DNA from: Inediibacterium massiliense | GTDB taxonomy: Bacteria > Bacillota > Clostridia > Peptostreptococcales > Thermotaleaceae | Reading direction: 5' to 3' | Assembly: GCF_001282725.1 (NCBI RefSeq) | Contig: NZ_LN876586.1 | Location: forward strand, 459,009 to 523,008 | DNA length: 64,000 bases | Shown: piece after piece, positions 9,749-18,127 of the stretch | Layout of the letters: each line of letters starts with the position of its first letter | Position numbering within the stretch: position 1 is the stretch's first letter | Notes under the pieces: generated by a model | The model's database searches: none | The model's input: the letters and a program-made list of their open reading frames with translations, nothing else | What the model was told of the DNA's origin: nothing | Program-made: the position numbers and the translations under genes

Positions 9749-10062
9749 ACTACTATTCTAACGATAGTAGTGAGCTTGTACACAAAGTCATAAAATTCGT
9801 AAACTCATGGCGCCAACGAAATCTTTTCATTTCATTCAAGATTTCCGTTGCTTAAAAAACGTCACTAAATTTTCAAATTTGGAAAATATAAAGAAACGAT
9901 CGAAAATAGCATTACAAACTCGCTATGCTCAAACAGTGTAATGCTAAGCATTTTCTCACTTATTCTATATTTTCACAAATTCTCAATAATTGTTCCTTAT
10001 TTTTATAACCTTGCTAGAATATAGTTTGTCAACAGTCTGACTACTATTCTAATGATAGTAGT
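9749..10062 (+). repeat. palindromic repeat element B with nested hairpin and duplicated 23-bp palindrome
   Basis: The core (about 9772-10039) matches element A but is ~268 bp, because ~55 extra bases sit in the left arm near 9793-9852. The extra bases form their own hairpin (CAACGAAATCTT / AAGATTTCCGTTG). The element is flanked by the palindrome ACTACTAT-N7-ATAGTAGT at 9749-9771 and again at 10040-10062, identical but for one base. The flanking hairpins have no T tract, so this copy interrupts a leader or operator-like palindrome upstream of the GntR gene rather than a typical terminator. Confidence 0.8.
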
Positions 10063-10090
10063 ATATCAAAACATAATGAAGGTGGGACAT

Positions 10091-10780
10091 ATGAATATAA
10101 AAATTAAACCTAGGAATCCGGTAGAATCCACAAGAGTATATGTATATAATATTTTATATGATAATATTATTAATCTTCACTTAAAGCCAGGATATAGTAT
10201 TTCTGAAAAGGAGATAGCAGATGTATTAAATGTAAGTAGAACGCCTGTAAGAGAAGCTTTTATACAACTTTCTCAGGAAGATTTAATAGAAACCTATCCA
10301 CAAAAGGGAACATATATATCTTTAATTGATCTTGAATTAGTAGAGCAATCGAGATTTATGAGAGAGGTATTAGAAAATTCTGTAGTTCAATTAGCTGCAA
10401 AGGAATTTTCACGAGAATTATTATTTGATTTACAGTCTAATTTGAATATGCAAAATTTTTGTATTCAAGAAGAAAATTATCAAGAAATGATGAAATATGA
10501 TGATGAATTTCATAAAATGTTATTTATAGGTACAAAAAAAGAGAGAGTGTGGGAAAGTATACAAAGGATTAGTTCTCAATTTAAAAGATTAAGGACTTTA
10601 AGGTTCTCTGCTACGCCTATATCTATATGGAAAACGATTTATCAAGAGCACTGTATGATTTTTAAATCTATTCAAGAAAAAAATATAGATACGGTGCAAC
10701 AAGCTATGAAAGATCATTTGACTAAAATAGTACAATATAAAGTAGAGTTACAAAAAAAATATCCAGAATATTTCAAGTGA
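10091..10780 (+). CDS. GntR-family transcriptional regulator, FadR/FCD subfamily
   Basis: A 229-residue regulator. I choose ATG 10091, preceded by GAAGGTGGG, over 10052, which lies inside the duplicated palindrome. The N-terminal winged helix reads KPGYSISEKEIADVLNVSRTPVREAFIQL, the standard GntR signature. The C-terminal part has the all-helical FCD pattern (DDEFHKMLF, then EHCMIFKSI and DHL) that binds a carboxylic acid, often through a metal held by histidines and an aspartate. The neighbours do not reveal its target. Repeat B lies directly upstream and may have altered its expression. Confidence 0.88.
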   Translation: MNIKIKPRNPVESTRVYVYNILYDNIINLHLKPGYSISEKEIADVLNVSRTPVREAFIQLSQEDLIETYPQKGTYISLIDLELVEQSRFMREVLENSVVQLAAKEFSRELLFDLQSNLNMQNFCIQEENYQEMMKYDDEFHKMLFIGTKKERVWESIQRISSQFKRLRTLRFSATPISIWKTIYQEHCMIFKSIQEKNIDTVQQAMKDHLTKIVQYKVELQKKYPEYFK

Positions 10781-10817
10781 AAATAAGGATCTTCTCATTT
10801 AAAGGCATAGATGATTC

Positions 10818-10848
10818 TTGTTTTTTTTGTATCCAAATGTGGTATAAT
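10818..10848 (+). promoter_or_regulatory. sigma-A-type promoter of the FAD oxidoreductase gene
   Basis: TATAAT at 10843-10848 has TGTGG immediately before it, with a TTGTTT-like box at 10818 (19 bp away, loose). The start codon follows 36 bp downstream with AAAGGAAG as ribosome binding site. Confidence 0.5.
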
Positions 10849-10883
10849 ATCTTTTACCTAGCGTAAAAGAAAGGAAGAACGAG

Positions 10884-12479
10884 ATGATTCGTGTTAATCA
10901 GATAAAATTGGATATAAAGGAAGATTTTGGAGTGTTACAGAGTAAAATCTGTAAAAAATTAAGGATAAAAAAAGAAGATCTTATAGATTATAAAATTTTT
11001 AGAGAATCTATAGATGCGAGGAAAGGAACAATTACACTTGTATACACTATAGATGTTGAAGTTAAAAATGAAGAGAATATTTTAAAAAAGAATAAGGGCA
11101 TTCAAAAAAGTCCAGATCTATCCTATCATTCTGTACAATCAGGAAGTAACAATTTAATTCATAGACCTATTATTATAGGAACCGGACCTGCGGGCATATT
11201 TGCAGGCCTTATTTTAGCTCAAAGAGGCTATAAACCTATTTTACTTGAAAGAGGACAAGATGTAGATACAAGAACAAAAGATATAGAAAAGTTTTGGAAA
11301 GAGGGAACGCTAAATATATATTCAAATGTACAGTTTGGAGAAGGAGGAGCTGGAACTTTTTCAGATGGTAAGTTAACAACTAGAATAAAGGATATAAGAT
11401 GTAGAAAAGTACTAGATGAGTTAGTAGAAAGTGGAGCACCAAAAGAAATATTATATTCTTATAAACCTCATATTGGTACAGATGTATTGAAAATAGTAGT
11501 TAAAAATATTAGAAAAAGAATAGAAGATTTAGGAGGAGAAGTTAGATTTAATAGTTGTGTGACAGATTTTTATATAGAGGACGGGAAGGTAACAGGTTTA
11601 CAAATTAATAAAGAAGAACGCCTAAAAGGAGAAGAAGTCATATTAGCTATTGGACATAGTGCAAGAGATACTTATGAACAATTATATGAAAGAGAAGTTT
11701 TTATGACTCAGAAACCTTTTTCTATAGGAGTACGAATAGAACACCCTCAAGGACTTATTAATTATTCTCAATATAAACAGTTTGCAGAAAATGAAAGATT
11801 AGGAGCTGCTGATTATAGACTTACTTATCAAACAAAAGAAAAAAGAGCCGTATATACATTTTGTATGTGTCCAGGAGGATTTGTAGTAGGGGCAGCTTCA
11901 GAGGAGAAAATGGTAGTTACAAATGGAATGAGTGAATACAAAAGAGATCAAGAAAATGCCAATAGTGCTCTTTTGGTACAAGTAAATACAGAAGACTTTG
12001 AAGATGAACATCCACTAGCAGGAATTAATTTTCAAAGAAAGTGGGAGAAAAAAGCATTTGAATTGGGAGGAAAAAATTTTTATGCTCCTATTCAACTTGT
12101 AGGCGATTTTTTAAAGGATCAACCTTCCACAAAACTTGGAGAAGTAAAGCCTTCTTATCTTCCAGGAGTTACATTAACTAGTTTAGATGGGTGTCTTCCT
12201 AAATTTGTAATAGAAGCTATGAAAGAAGCAATTCCTCAAATGGATAAAAAATTAAATGGCTTTGCAAAAGAAGATGCTATATTAACAGGTGTAGAAACGA
12301 GAAGTTCAGCTCCAGTAAGGATACAAAGAAAAACTGATGAAATGGAAAGTGTAAATGTAGAGGGTTTGTATCCAGTAGGAGAAGGAGCCGGATACGCAGG
12401 AGGAATTATTTCTGCTGCAGTAGATGGAATAAAAGCAGCAGAAAGGATTATAAAAAAATATCATCCAATCAATAAATAG
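10884..12479 (+). CDS. NAD(P)/FAD-dependent oxidoreductase (COG2509-like)
   Basis: A 531-residue flavoprotein. An N-terminal ~90-residue domain typical of this family precedes a Rossmann dinucleotide motif (IIGTGPAGIFAGLILAQRG, about residues 97-115). Further flavoprotein motifs are NVQFGEGGAGTFSDGKL near 150 and a C-terminal GLYPVGEGAGYAGGIISAA that closes over FAD. Family members are ubiquitous in Firmicutes and of unproven function, usually annotated as FAD-dependent dehydrogenases. It is monocistronic; its stop codon is embedded in the small palindrome that flanks element C. Confidence 0.82.
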   Translation: MIRVNQIKLDIKEDFGVLQSKICKKLRIKKEDLIDYKIFRESIDARKGTITLVYTIDVEVKNEENILKKNKGIQKSPDLSYHSVQSGSNNLIHRPIIIGTGPAGIFAGLILAQRGYKPILLERGQDVDTRTKDIEKFWKEGTLNIYSNVQFGEGGAGTFSDGKLTTRIKDIRCRKVLDELVESGAPKEILYSYKPHIGTDVLKIVVKNIRKRIEDLGGEVRFNSCVTDFYIEDGKVTGLQINKEERLKGEEVILAIGHSARDTYEQLYEREVFMTQKPFSIGVRIEHPQGLINYSQYKQFAENERLGAADYRLTYQTKEKRAVYTFCMCPGGFVVGAASEEKMVVTNGMSEYKRDQENANSALLVQVNTEDFEDEHPLAGINFQRKWEKKAFELGGKNFYAPIQLVGDFLKDQPSTKLGEVKPSYLPGVTLTSLDGCLPKFVIEAMKEAIPQMDKKLNGFAKEDAILTGVETRSSAPVRIQRKTDEMESVNVEGLYPVGEGAGYAGGIISAAVDGIKAAERIIKKYHPINK

Positions 12480-12730
12480 TCAGCAAGTGCTGACTATTCT
12501 AGCTTGTAGAGAAAGGCATAAAAAACGTCACTAAATTTTTAAATTTGAAAAATATATAGAAACGATCGAAAATAGCATTACAAACTCGCTATGCTCAAAC
12601 AGTGTAATGCTAATCATTTTCTCACTTATTCTATATTTTCACAAATTCTCAATAATTGTTCCTAATTTTTATGACTTTGCTAAAATATAATTTCTTAATA
12701 GTCTGAAATAGTCAGCAAGTGCTGACTATT
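12476..12730 (+). repeat. palindromic repeat element C with exact 23-bp duplicated hairpin
   Basis: The element body spans about 12499-12707 (209 bp) and has the family core and loop AACTCGCTATGCTCAAACA. On both sides lies an identical 23-bp hairpin built on AGTCAGCA-AG-TGCTGACT (12476-12498 and 12708-12730). The left copy overlaps the stop codon of the oxidoreductase gene; the right copy is followed by TATTATG. The left T tract is replaced by element sequence. Confidence 0.85.
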
Positions 12731-12813
12731 TATTATGTAACAAATAAATATAGGAGTGCATATGATAATAATGGAATGATAAAAATATTCACCTATTGAG
12801 AGGAGGGGGTATT

Positions 12814-13305
12814 TTGGAAGAGGTAAAAACAGATATAGAGGTAAAGAAGGATCGTGTAAAGTCAATGGGATGGGAGGATTTTATTCCTATTGCACTCTTT
12901 GCCCTCCTTGCAAAAGAGGAAAAAGAAAATGGAAATATAAATTTAAGCAAAGAACTAAAGATAGGATTACAAAAGGCAGAAAATATAGTAAATCTTTTAT
13001 ATGATTTACATGATTATGTAGGAGAAGATGATACTTATTTGGCATTAGAAATGATAAAGAGTAGACCCTTTGAAGTCTTGCAAGTGATTAGACCTCATAT
13101 TCAAGGAAAAGGGAAACATAAAATTGATCAAGCATTAGCAGTACATGATCAAATGAATAGATTACAGAAAAATTCTTCTCAGAATCCAATTGAAAAATTT
13201 GAACAAGTTACAAATATTCTTGAAATTTTAGAAATAGAACAAGGACATGAATTAAAACAAATGATCCAAAAAACAAAACATATCATGAATATTTTAAGAC
13301 AATAA
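12814..13305 (+). CDS. hypothetical helical protein
   Basis: 163 residues, start TTG 12814 placed after GAGGAGGGGG; the TTG at 12796 is upstream of that site and unlikely. I do not recognise a family. The sequence is charged and predicted helical throughout, has no transmembrane segment (GWEDFIPIALFALLAKEE is amphipathic) and no cysteines. It is a single gene between repeat C and a good terminator. Confidence 0.6.
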   Translation: MEEVKTDIEVKKDRVKSMGWEDFIPIALFALLAKEEKENGNINLSKELKIGLQKAENIVNLLYDLHDYVGEDDTYLALEMIKSRPFEVLQVIRPHIQGKGKHKIDQALAVHDQMNRLQKNSSQNPIEKFEQVTNILEILEIEQGHELKQMIQKTKHIMNILRQ

Positions 13306-13337
13306 AAACTTCTGGTGAAAGCATCAGAAGTTTTTAT
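13305..13337 (+). terminator. intrinsic terminator of the hypothetical gene
   Basis: Stem AAAACTTCTG / CAGAAGTTTT followed by T residues, adjacent to the stop codon. Confidence 0.88.
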
Positions 13338-13393
13338 TGTCTTGAAATATTCATAGGTTTGAAAAGAATATTTTGAGGGAAAATATAAATAGG

Positions 13394-13453
13394 TTGACGA
13401 AAAAGAAAAATTATACTACAATAAAAATATACCACCCCACCTAGGGAGGGGTA
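13394..13453 (+). promoter_or_regulatory. promoter with overlapping CsoR/CstR-like operator
   Basis: TTGACG (13394-13399), a 17-bp spacer and TACAAT (13417-13422) form a good sigma-A promoter. Directly downstream is ATACCACCCC-ACCTAG-GGAGGGGT, a G/C-run inverted repeat in otherwise AT-rich DNA. It resembles operators of CsoR-family repressors (copper-, persulfide- or metal-sensing). A matching promoter/operator precedes the copy of the downstream gene at 34.9 kb, which supports a real regulatory site. No csoR gene is in the window. Confidence 0.6.
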
Positions 13454-13468
13454 AAAGGAGGTTGTAAA

Positions 13469-13774
13469 ATGTATATAGATATATCTGAAAAAGCACAGGA
13501 AATGATAAAAGGCCAATTAAAAGATCAAAATAAAGAAGAAGTTTTTTTAAGAATTTTAATCAAAAGTTTTGGATGAGGTGGACCAAATTTTGGAATGGCC
13601 CTGGAAGGGTCAATAAATGATGAAAAAGATTATTATGAAGAAGTAGGTGGAATGAAAGTAGTAGTTGAACAAGATTTATTAAAGAAATTTAAAAGTTTTC
13701 ATATAGATTATGTAGACAGATGGTTGTTTAAGGGATTTAAGATTACAGCATCATATGGGGGTTCATCTTGTTAG
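13469..13774 (+). CDS. HesB/IscA-like selenoprotein with in-frame UGA (Sec36)
   Basis: A 101-residue gene readable only if TGA at 13574-13576 encodes selenocysteine. The translation reads LRILIKSFG-U-GGPNFGMALEG, which places Sec exactly where A-type iron-sulfur carriers and HesB-like proteins have Cys in GxGCGGP. The frame stays open for 65 codons after the TGA and ends GGSSC. A small stem-loop (13596-13612) follows the TGA at a distance usual for a bacterial SECIS. AAAGGAGGTTGT precedes ATG 13469. HesB-like selenoproteins are a known clostridial family. The next gene (membrane 4Fe-4S protein) starts 12 nt downstream, so a role in sulfur, selenium or cluster chemistry is likely. Confidence 0.85.
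13596..13612 (+). promoter_or_regulatory. candidate bacterial SECIS hairpin
   Basis: TGGCCCT-GGA-AGGGTCA forms a 7-bp stem (one G-U pair) with a GGA loop, beginning 20 nt after the UGA. Position and size fit SelB-dependent recoding signals. The fold was judged by eye. Confidence 0.55.
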
Positions 13775-13786
13775 AAGGAGGGAAAA

Positions 13787-14218
13787 ATGAAGCATAAAAA
13801 TCATCAACAATGGAGTTGGATTATAATTATTGCTTTCTTTGTATTGTCAATAGTAAATATGTGGTTTGGATTATTTGGATTTGTATGTATGGGTATGCCT
13901 ATTTATCATGCTTTAAGAGGAAGAGGAAAAATTCATTGTTCAAAATATTGTCCTAGAGGATCTTTTTTGGGGAAATTTCTTCCTAATATATCTTTAAATA
14001 AAACATTGCCATCATTTATGAGAACAAAATATTTCAAGAATTTTTTACTCATACTTATGATGACTATGTTTGGAATTTCTCTATATCATTCTCAGTTTAT
14101 TCCTATAAAAGTAGCAAAAGCTATATTTAGATTGATGTTTGCATCTTTTATAGTTGGAACGATTATGGGAATAATTTTTAAGCCTCGTAGCTGGTGTCAA
14201 GTATTATCTATAGTTTGA
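13787..14218 (+). pseudogene. membrane 4Fe-4S protein gene, 5' part, disrupted by the Tn554-like element
   Basis: This is the first ~139 codons of a gene whose 3' end is at 35539-35607. The protein has several hydrophobic stretches and the motif CSKYCPRGSFLG, like Fer4_5 polyferredoxin-type membrane proteins. After CQV the frame runs into element sequence and stops four codons later (LSIV). In the intact relative carried by the element the text continues CPMGHATFLI, and the remnant on the far side begins CPMGHATGLI, so the second cysteine motif was cut off. The N-terminal piece has a good ribosome binding site and may still be translated. Confidence 0.9.
14205..14216 (+). other. left-end recombinase site of the transposon
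   Basis: TATCTATAGTTT, immediately inside the left break. Its reverse complement lies immediately inside the right break. Confidence 0.65.
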
Positions 14219-14614
14219 TGATGATTTTTTCAATACATTGATTAAATAGAGTGAAATCATATGATTAATGAGATTTATTAGTGAGATACTATAAGTTTCA
14301 TTAATTATTTTTATATAAGGATATGCATAACTGAGACATGGGTATTTTAGGAATGTTTATTAAAAATAACATAGTATCTATAGATATACGACTCATAAAT
14401 AACAATACATGCTAAAGCTAGATATATTAATATACCTGCTAATTAAATGTATGATAATTCAGCGCATGAATTAATTTTATGGGAATCAATTATAATACAA
14501 ATATTAAAAAAATGTCTTGTAAAAATATATTAAGATTGTGTAAAATAATATAGAAGAACTTTAATTATCAGGGACAAATTTTTCTAAATGTAATAGCACA
14601 GGAAATATAAATAG
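14219..14614. other. left-end non-coding region of the transposon
   Basis: No gene is visible. It holds the arm site above and AT-rich DNA with many stops in all frames, and probably the recombinase binding and regulatory region. Confidence 0.5.
14374..14389. other. possible subterminal recombinase arm site
   Basis: GTATCTATAGATATAC is a near-palindrome containing the same TATCTATAG core as the element ends, ~165 bp inside the left end. Confidence 0.45.
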
Positions 14615-14687
14615 AGCAATCTGTAAAAAAAAAAACTTGTGATGCTACCTATGCAATGAGTTTTTAATTTTACAGATTGCTTTTTTG
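14615..14687 (+). terminator. long insulating terminator upstream of tnpA
   Basis: AGCAATCTGTAAAA (14615-14628) pairs with TTTTACAGATTGCT (14668-14681), with a second stem nested inside and a T run after. Lying between the element edge and tnpA, it would stop host transcription from entering the recombinase genes. Confidence 0.75.
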
Positions 14688-14743
14688 CTTTTTTAAGAGC
14701 TTATATCTTTAAAATAATTTAAAGAAAGGAAATTAAGTTAATC

Positions 14744-16123
14744 ATGGAGAGTAAATATGCACAACTAAAAATTGATGGAATGCATTATGTAAGAGAAGTA
14801 AAGGATAAAGGTGGTGATAGAGGAGGTTATTTATTGATAGATAACAATAATAAACCAGTCAAAGAGGTTTATAAGTATATAAAATATAGAAAAAAATATA
14901 ATGGCGATAGTATTAATGGTTTAAAGAGAAAAGTGCATGACTTATGCCATTTTTATAATTTTATGTTATTTGAAAATATTGATTATAAATTAATAAATTA
15001 TGAATGCATGTATAAATTTATATCTGAATATTTAATACAAATAGATCCATACATTCGAAAGAACGATTGTATTGAGAATAGTATGATTACTTCAATATCA
15101 ATATTGGAAGAGTATAAAAATGATAAAGTGAAAGTTATGAGTAAAACAAAAACAAGAGGTTTGGCAAGTGAATCTATTCGTAGGATAGCTGACAACGTTA
15201 AGCTATATTTAATATACTTAGCAGATATATTGAAAGCAGATATAAACTTAGATGATATATATATTGCATATGCAACCACTAAAAAAGGAAATGAAGAAAG
15301 TATGTTAAATCATATAGCAAATAAAATTGAAAAGGTGTACTCGGCAAAGGGAATAATAAAAGCAGCTGAAATACCATATAAAGCTAATAATTATATAACC
15401 CCTGTAGAAGAAGAATGTATATTTGAAAAAGAAGAAGAAAAAGCATTTTTTAATGAATTGAGTAGATCTAATCCTATGTACCAATTATTTTTTTATTTAC
15501 TCTCTATTACAGGGTTAAGAGTGTCAGAAGCACTAGCGTTAAAAATATATAAGGTAGATAGAATTAGAGGAAGTTTCGATTTTAATAGCCTTGTATCAGA
15601 TGTTGAACTAGTTAACGAGACGAAATGTATTTGGAAGATACATATAAAGGTTGATCTTAATAATCCAAAAGATTTACAAATTAAAAATAATAAATCTAGG
15701 ACAATAGAAATAGTAGATAAGACAAAAAAATTTGAAAGTATGCTTAAACAAGCACTTATATATAGAGATTTGCAAGAAAAAAGAAAGAAAAAAGTTAAAG
15801 AAAATCCATTTCTTTTTATAAATAGGAATGGAGATAGAATGAAATATCCGAGAACAAATCAAAAATTCAATGAAATTTTAAGTAAGTCAGGGTTAGGAAA
15901 TAGAAAGGGTAGAGGACAATTAGTTATACATTCGTTCCGCCATACTTTTGCGAGCTATTGGATACGAATACATAGAATAAAAGGGATGGATGTGGAGTTA
16001 GACTTACTTAGTAGGAGTTTAGGACATGCAAGTATATCGGTTACTATGAAAATATATGTACATTTTTTTAAAGAAGATAGAGAAGAACTATTAGAAAAAA
16101 TGAATAGTTTAGATAGGAATTGA
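14744..16123 (+). CDS. tnpA: tyrosine recombinase, TnpA-like
   Basis: 459 residues with the full catalytic set of phage-integrase-family recombinases: Arg in TGLRVSEAL (about 258), HSFRH (about 396-400), GHASISVTM and a C-terminal Tyr near 438. The N-terminal half resembles a core-binding SAM-like domain. It is the first of four co-directional, tightly packed genes, so it is the likely primary integrase of the element. Tn554 TnpA is somewhat shorter (about 360 residues). The preceding gap contains only regulatory DNA and a strong terminator. Confidence 0.88.
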   Translation: MESKYAQLKIDGMHYVREVKDKGGDRGGYLLIDNNNKPVKEVYKYIKYRKKYNGDSINGLKRKVHDLCHFYNFMLFENIDYKLINYECMYKFISEYLIQIDPYIRKNDCIENSMITSISILEEYKNDKVKVMSKTKTRGLASESIRRIADNVKLYLIYLADILKADINLDDIYIAYATTKKGNEESMLNHIANKIEKVYSAKGIIKAAEIPYKANNYITPVEEECIFEKEEEKAFFNELSRSNPMYQLFFYLLSITGLRVSEALALKIYKVDRIRGSFDFNSLVSDVELVNETKCIWKIHIKVDLNNPKDLQIKNNKSRTIEIVDKTKKFESMLKQALIYRDLQEKRKKKVKENPFLFINRNGDRMKYPRTNQKFNEILSKSGLGNRKGRGQLVIHSFRHTFASYWIRIHRIKGMDVELDLLSRSLGHASISVTMKIYVHFFKEDREELLEKMNSLDRN

Positions 16124-16126
16124 GAG

Positions 16127-18127
16127 ATGAAGATGATATTTCTAAATGTAGATGAGTATTTAGAATTCTGTTTGTTTTGTTGTCCACAGGCTAGAGATAA
16201 GGGACAACTAAAAAGAAGAAGAAGAAAAGAATATGATAATCTTACTAATAAATATAATACAATAGAAGAATTGTTAAATAGTAGGAAAGGTACAAAAGAA
16301 CCAGGAGTAGACAATCTTATAATATATATTTTGCTAGCTGAAAAAATACAAGTTAAGGAGGACATACATAGTATATTAACCGTATATGGAAAGCGAATAA
16401 TAGAATATTTTAAAATTTTAGATGGAATAGAATTGGATTTTTGGGAACAATTCGAATCATTAGACAGGGACAGGAAAGCAAAAAAATTTTTTATTAATGC
16501 TTTTCTTAGAGTCTTTATATTTTTAAATAAATATCATTTAAATGAGATTGAATATAGTGATCTAAAAATATTAAAATCAGAGAAATTTAACTATGATACT
16601 ACATATAAATCAGGATTTTGTCATAATTTAATCCATATAATAATGAATCTAAAAACTACTGATAATAAATTAAAAATTCAACTTAAACAAGATGAAGATA
16701 TAAATAAGTATGGAACTTATCATGTTGATCTTATTAATAAAATGAAAAACTATTTAGAACAAGAATATATTGATAGAAGGCAAAAAACTAAAACGTCTAG
16801 TTATGCAATTAGAGCTTTCTACAAATGGTTAAAAAATAATCATGAAGAAATATCTAAAGTAAAACATATTGATGAAGAACATTGGTACAGTTTTAAAAAT
16901 TATATTTATAACTCAGAGAAAATTAAGCCAAGAACCAGACAAATTAGAACAAATCATACGAAACTGTTTTTACAATGGTTACAGAAGAATGGATATATAA
17001 AAAAAGAGATAGTTAATGCATCAGAGAAGTATAGAGGGTATGTAGAATGTGAACCTATGATGTTTGTTAATAGAGAGCATAAGAAAAAGATTATAGCAAA
17101 AGTAATTGGATATGTTCCAAAAAACGAGAAAGAAGAATTAATGAAACATTTTATATTGGTTATAGCAGATTCTGGATTAAGATTTAGCGAGTGTTTATGG
17201 ATAGGACCAGAATGTTTGGTAGAAAATGAGGATGGCATTGGAGAAATTTTTCTTCAAATTAGAGAAAAGCTAGGAAGAAAAAATAAGACAACCTCTATAT
17301 TGCCTTTAGGGCTCAAATCTATTGTATTTTTAGAAGAGCGATTTAGAAAAATAGAAAAGAAAAAGTTTTATCATGAACAAAGCGAAGAATACTTTTATTC
17401 CCTATTTACATACGAATCTAAACTTTTAACAGACCGTGCAGTCTATGCCTTTTATAATAAAATTATAAAAGACATAGAATTTAAAGATGATGATGGTAAA
17501 GTTATAGATTATAGTTATATAAAGTTTCATGCATTCAGACACCAAAAATTTAATGACATATATGAAGTCACAAACGGAAGCTTATATGCAGTAAAAGTAG
17601 ATTCAGGTCATACACAAGTAGAAATGACTAGAAAATACACAAGACAGCAAGAGGAAAAGCGCAAGAGAAAAGCTATGGAATTAATAGAAGAAGGCAAAAT
17701 AGTAGGAAAAGGGGCAGAAATACTAAAAGAACTATTAAAATCGCAGTATGAGCCTTCTAGATATCTTAAAATAGTAGAAAAAATGAATTTAGTAGAGATA
17801 AAAGAAAATGGAACAAAGAAATATGCCATGAAATATTTAGGATTTGGATATTGTTGCAATGAAAGCTGTGAAGTTACTCGTACATGTGAAGAGTGTGATT
17901 TTTTTTATACCTGTGATGAATTTAAGATAGATTTAAAGGATAGATATGCTAGAAACTTTTTATTGTTGAAAGCTAATATGGCTAAAAATATAAATTTAGA
18001 GGAAATAACACAGAATCAGTTCACATTGATCAAGAGTTTAAAGAGTCAAGAGAAAATACTAAGAGAATTAGGTATCAATCAAGAGGAACTTTTAAAATTA
18101 AGAACAATGGGTTGTGAGAGTGAATAA
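16127..18127 (+). CDS. tnpB: tyrosine recombinase, TnpB-like, with C-terminal cysteine cluster
   Basis: 666 residues, starting 3 nt after the tnpA stop codon. The catalytic domain has Arg in DSGLRFSECL (about 350), HAFRH (about 468-472), SGHTQVEMTRKYTRQ with Tyr near 503, and then a tail with CCNESCEVTRTCEECDFFYTC (about 574-594), a likely zinc-binding segment. This long form with a Cys-rich tail is the TnpB type of Tn554-like elements (Tn554 TnpB is 630 residues). The stop codon overlaps the start of the third recombinase by one base, so translation is probably coupled. Confidence 0.87.
   Translation: MKMIFLNVDEYLEFCLFCCPQARDKGQLKRRRRKEYDNLTNKYNTIEELLNSRKGTKEPGVDNLIIYILLAEKIQVKEDIHSILTVYGKRIIEYFKILDGIELDFWEQFESLDRDRKAKKFFINAFLRVFIFLNKYHLNEIEYSDLKILKSEKFNYDTTYKSGFCHNLIHIIMNLKTTDNKLKIQLKQDEDINKYGTYHVDLINKMKNYLEQEYIDRRQKTKTSSYAIRAFYKWLKNNHEEISKVKHIDEEHWYSFKNYIYNSEKIKPRTRQIRTNHTKLFLQWLQKNGYIKKEIVNASEKYRGYVECEPMMFVNREHKKKIIAKVIGYVPKNEKEELMKHFILVIADSGLRFSECLWIGPECLVENEDGIGEIFLQIREKLGRKNKTTSILPLGLKSIVFLEERFRKIEKKKFYHEQSEEYFYSLFTYESKLLTDRAVYAFYNKIIKDIEFKDDDGKVIDYSYIKFHAFRHQKFNDIYEVTNGSLYAVKVDSGHTQVEMTRKYTRQQEEKRKRKAMELIEEGKIVGKGAEILKELLKSQYEPSRYLKIVEKMNLVEIKENGTKKYAMKYLGFGYCCNESCEVTRTCEECDFFYTCDEFKIDLKDRYARNFLLLKANMAKNINLEEITQNQFTLIKSLKSQEKILRELGINQEELLKLRTMGCESE

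Noticed and set aside
13469-13774. Reading the TGA at 13574 as a nonsense mutation or pseudogene
   Set aside because: The TGA is exactly at the Cys of the conserved GGP motif, the frame stays open with family-like sequence to a normal stop, and a hairpin follows at SECIS distance. A random nonsense mutation would not fit all three.
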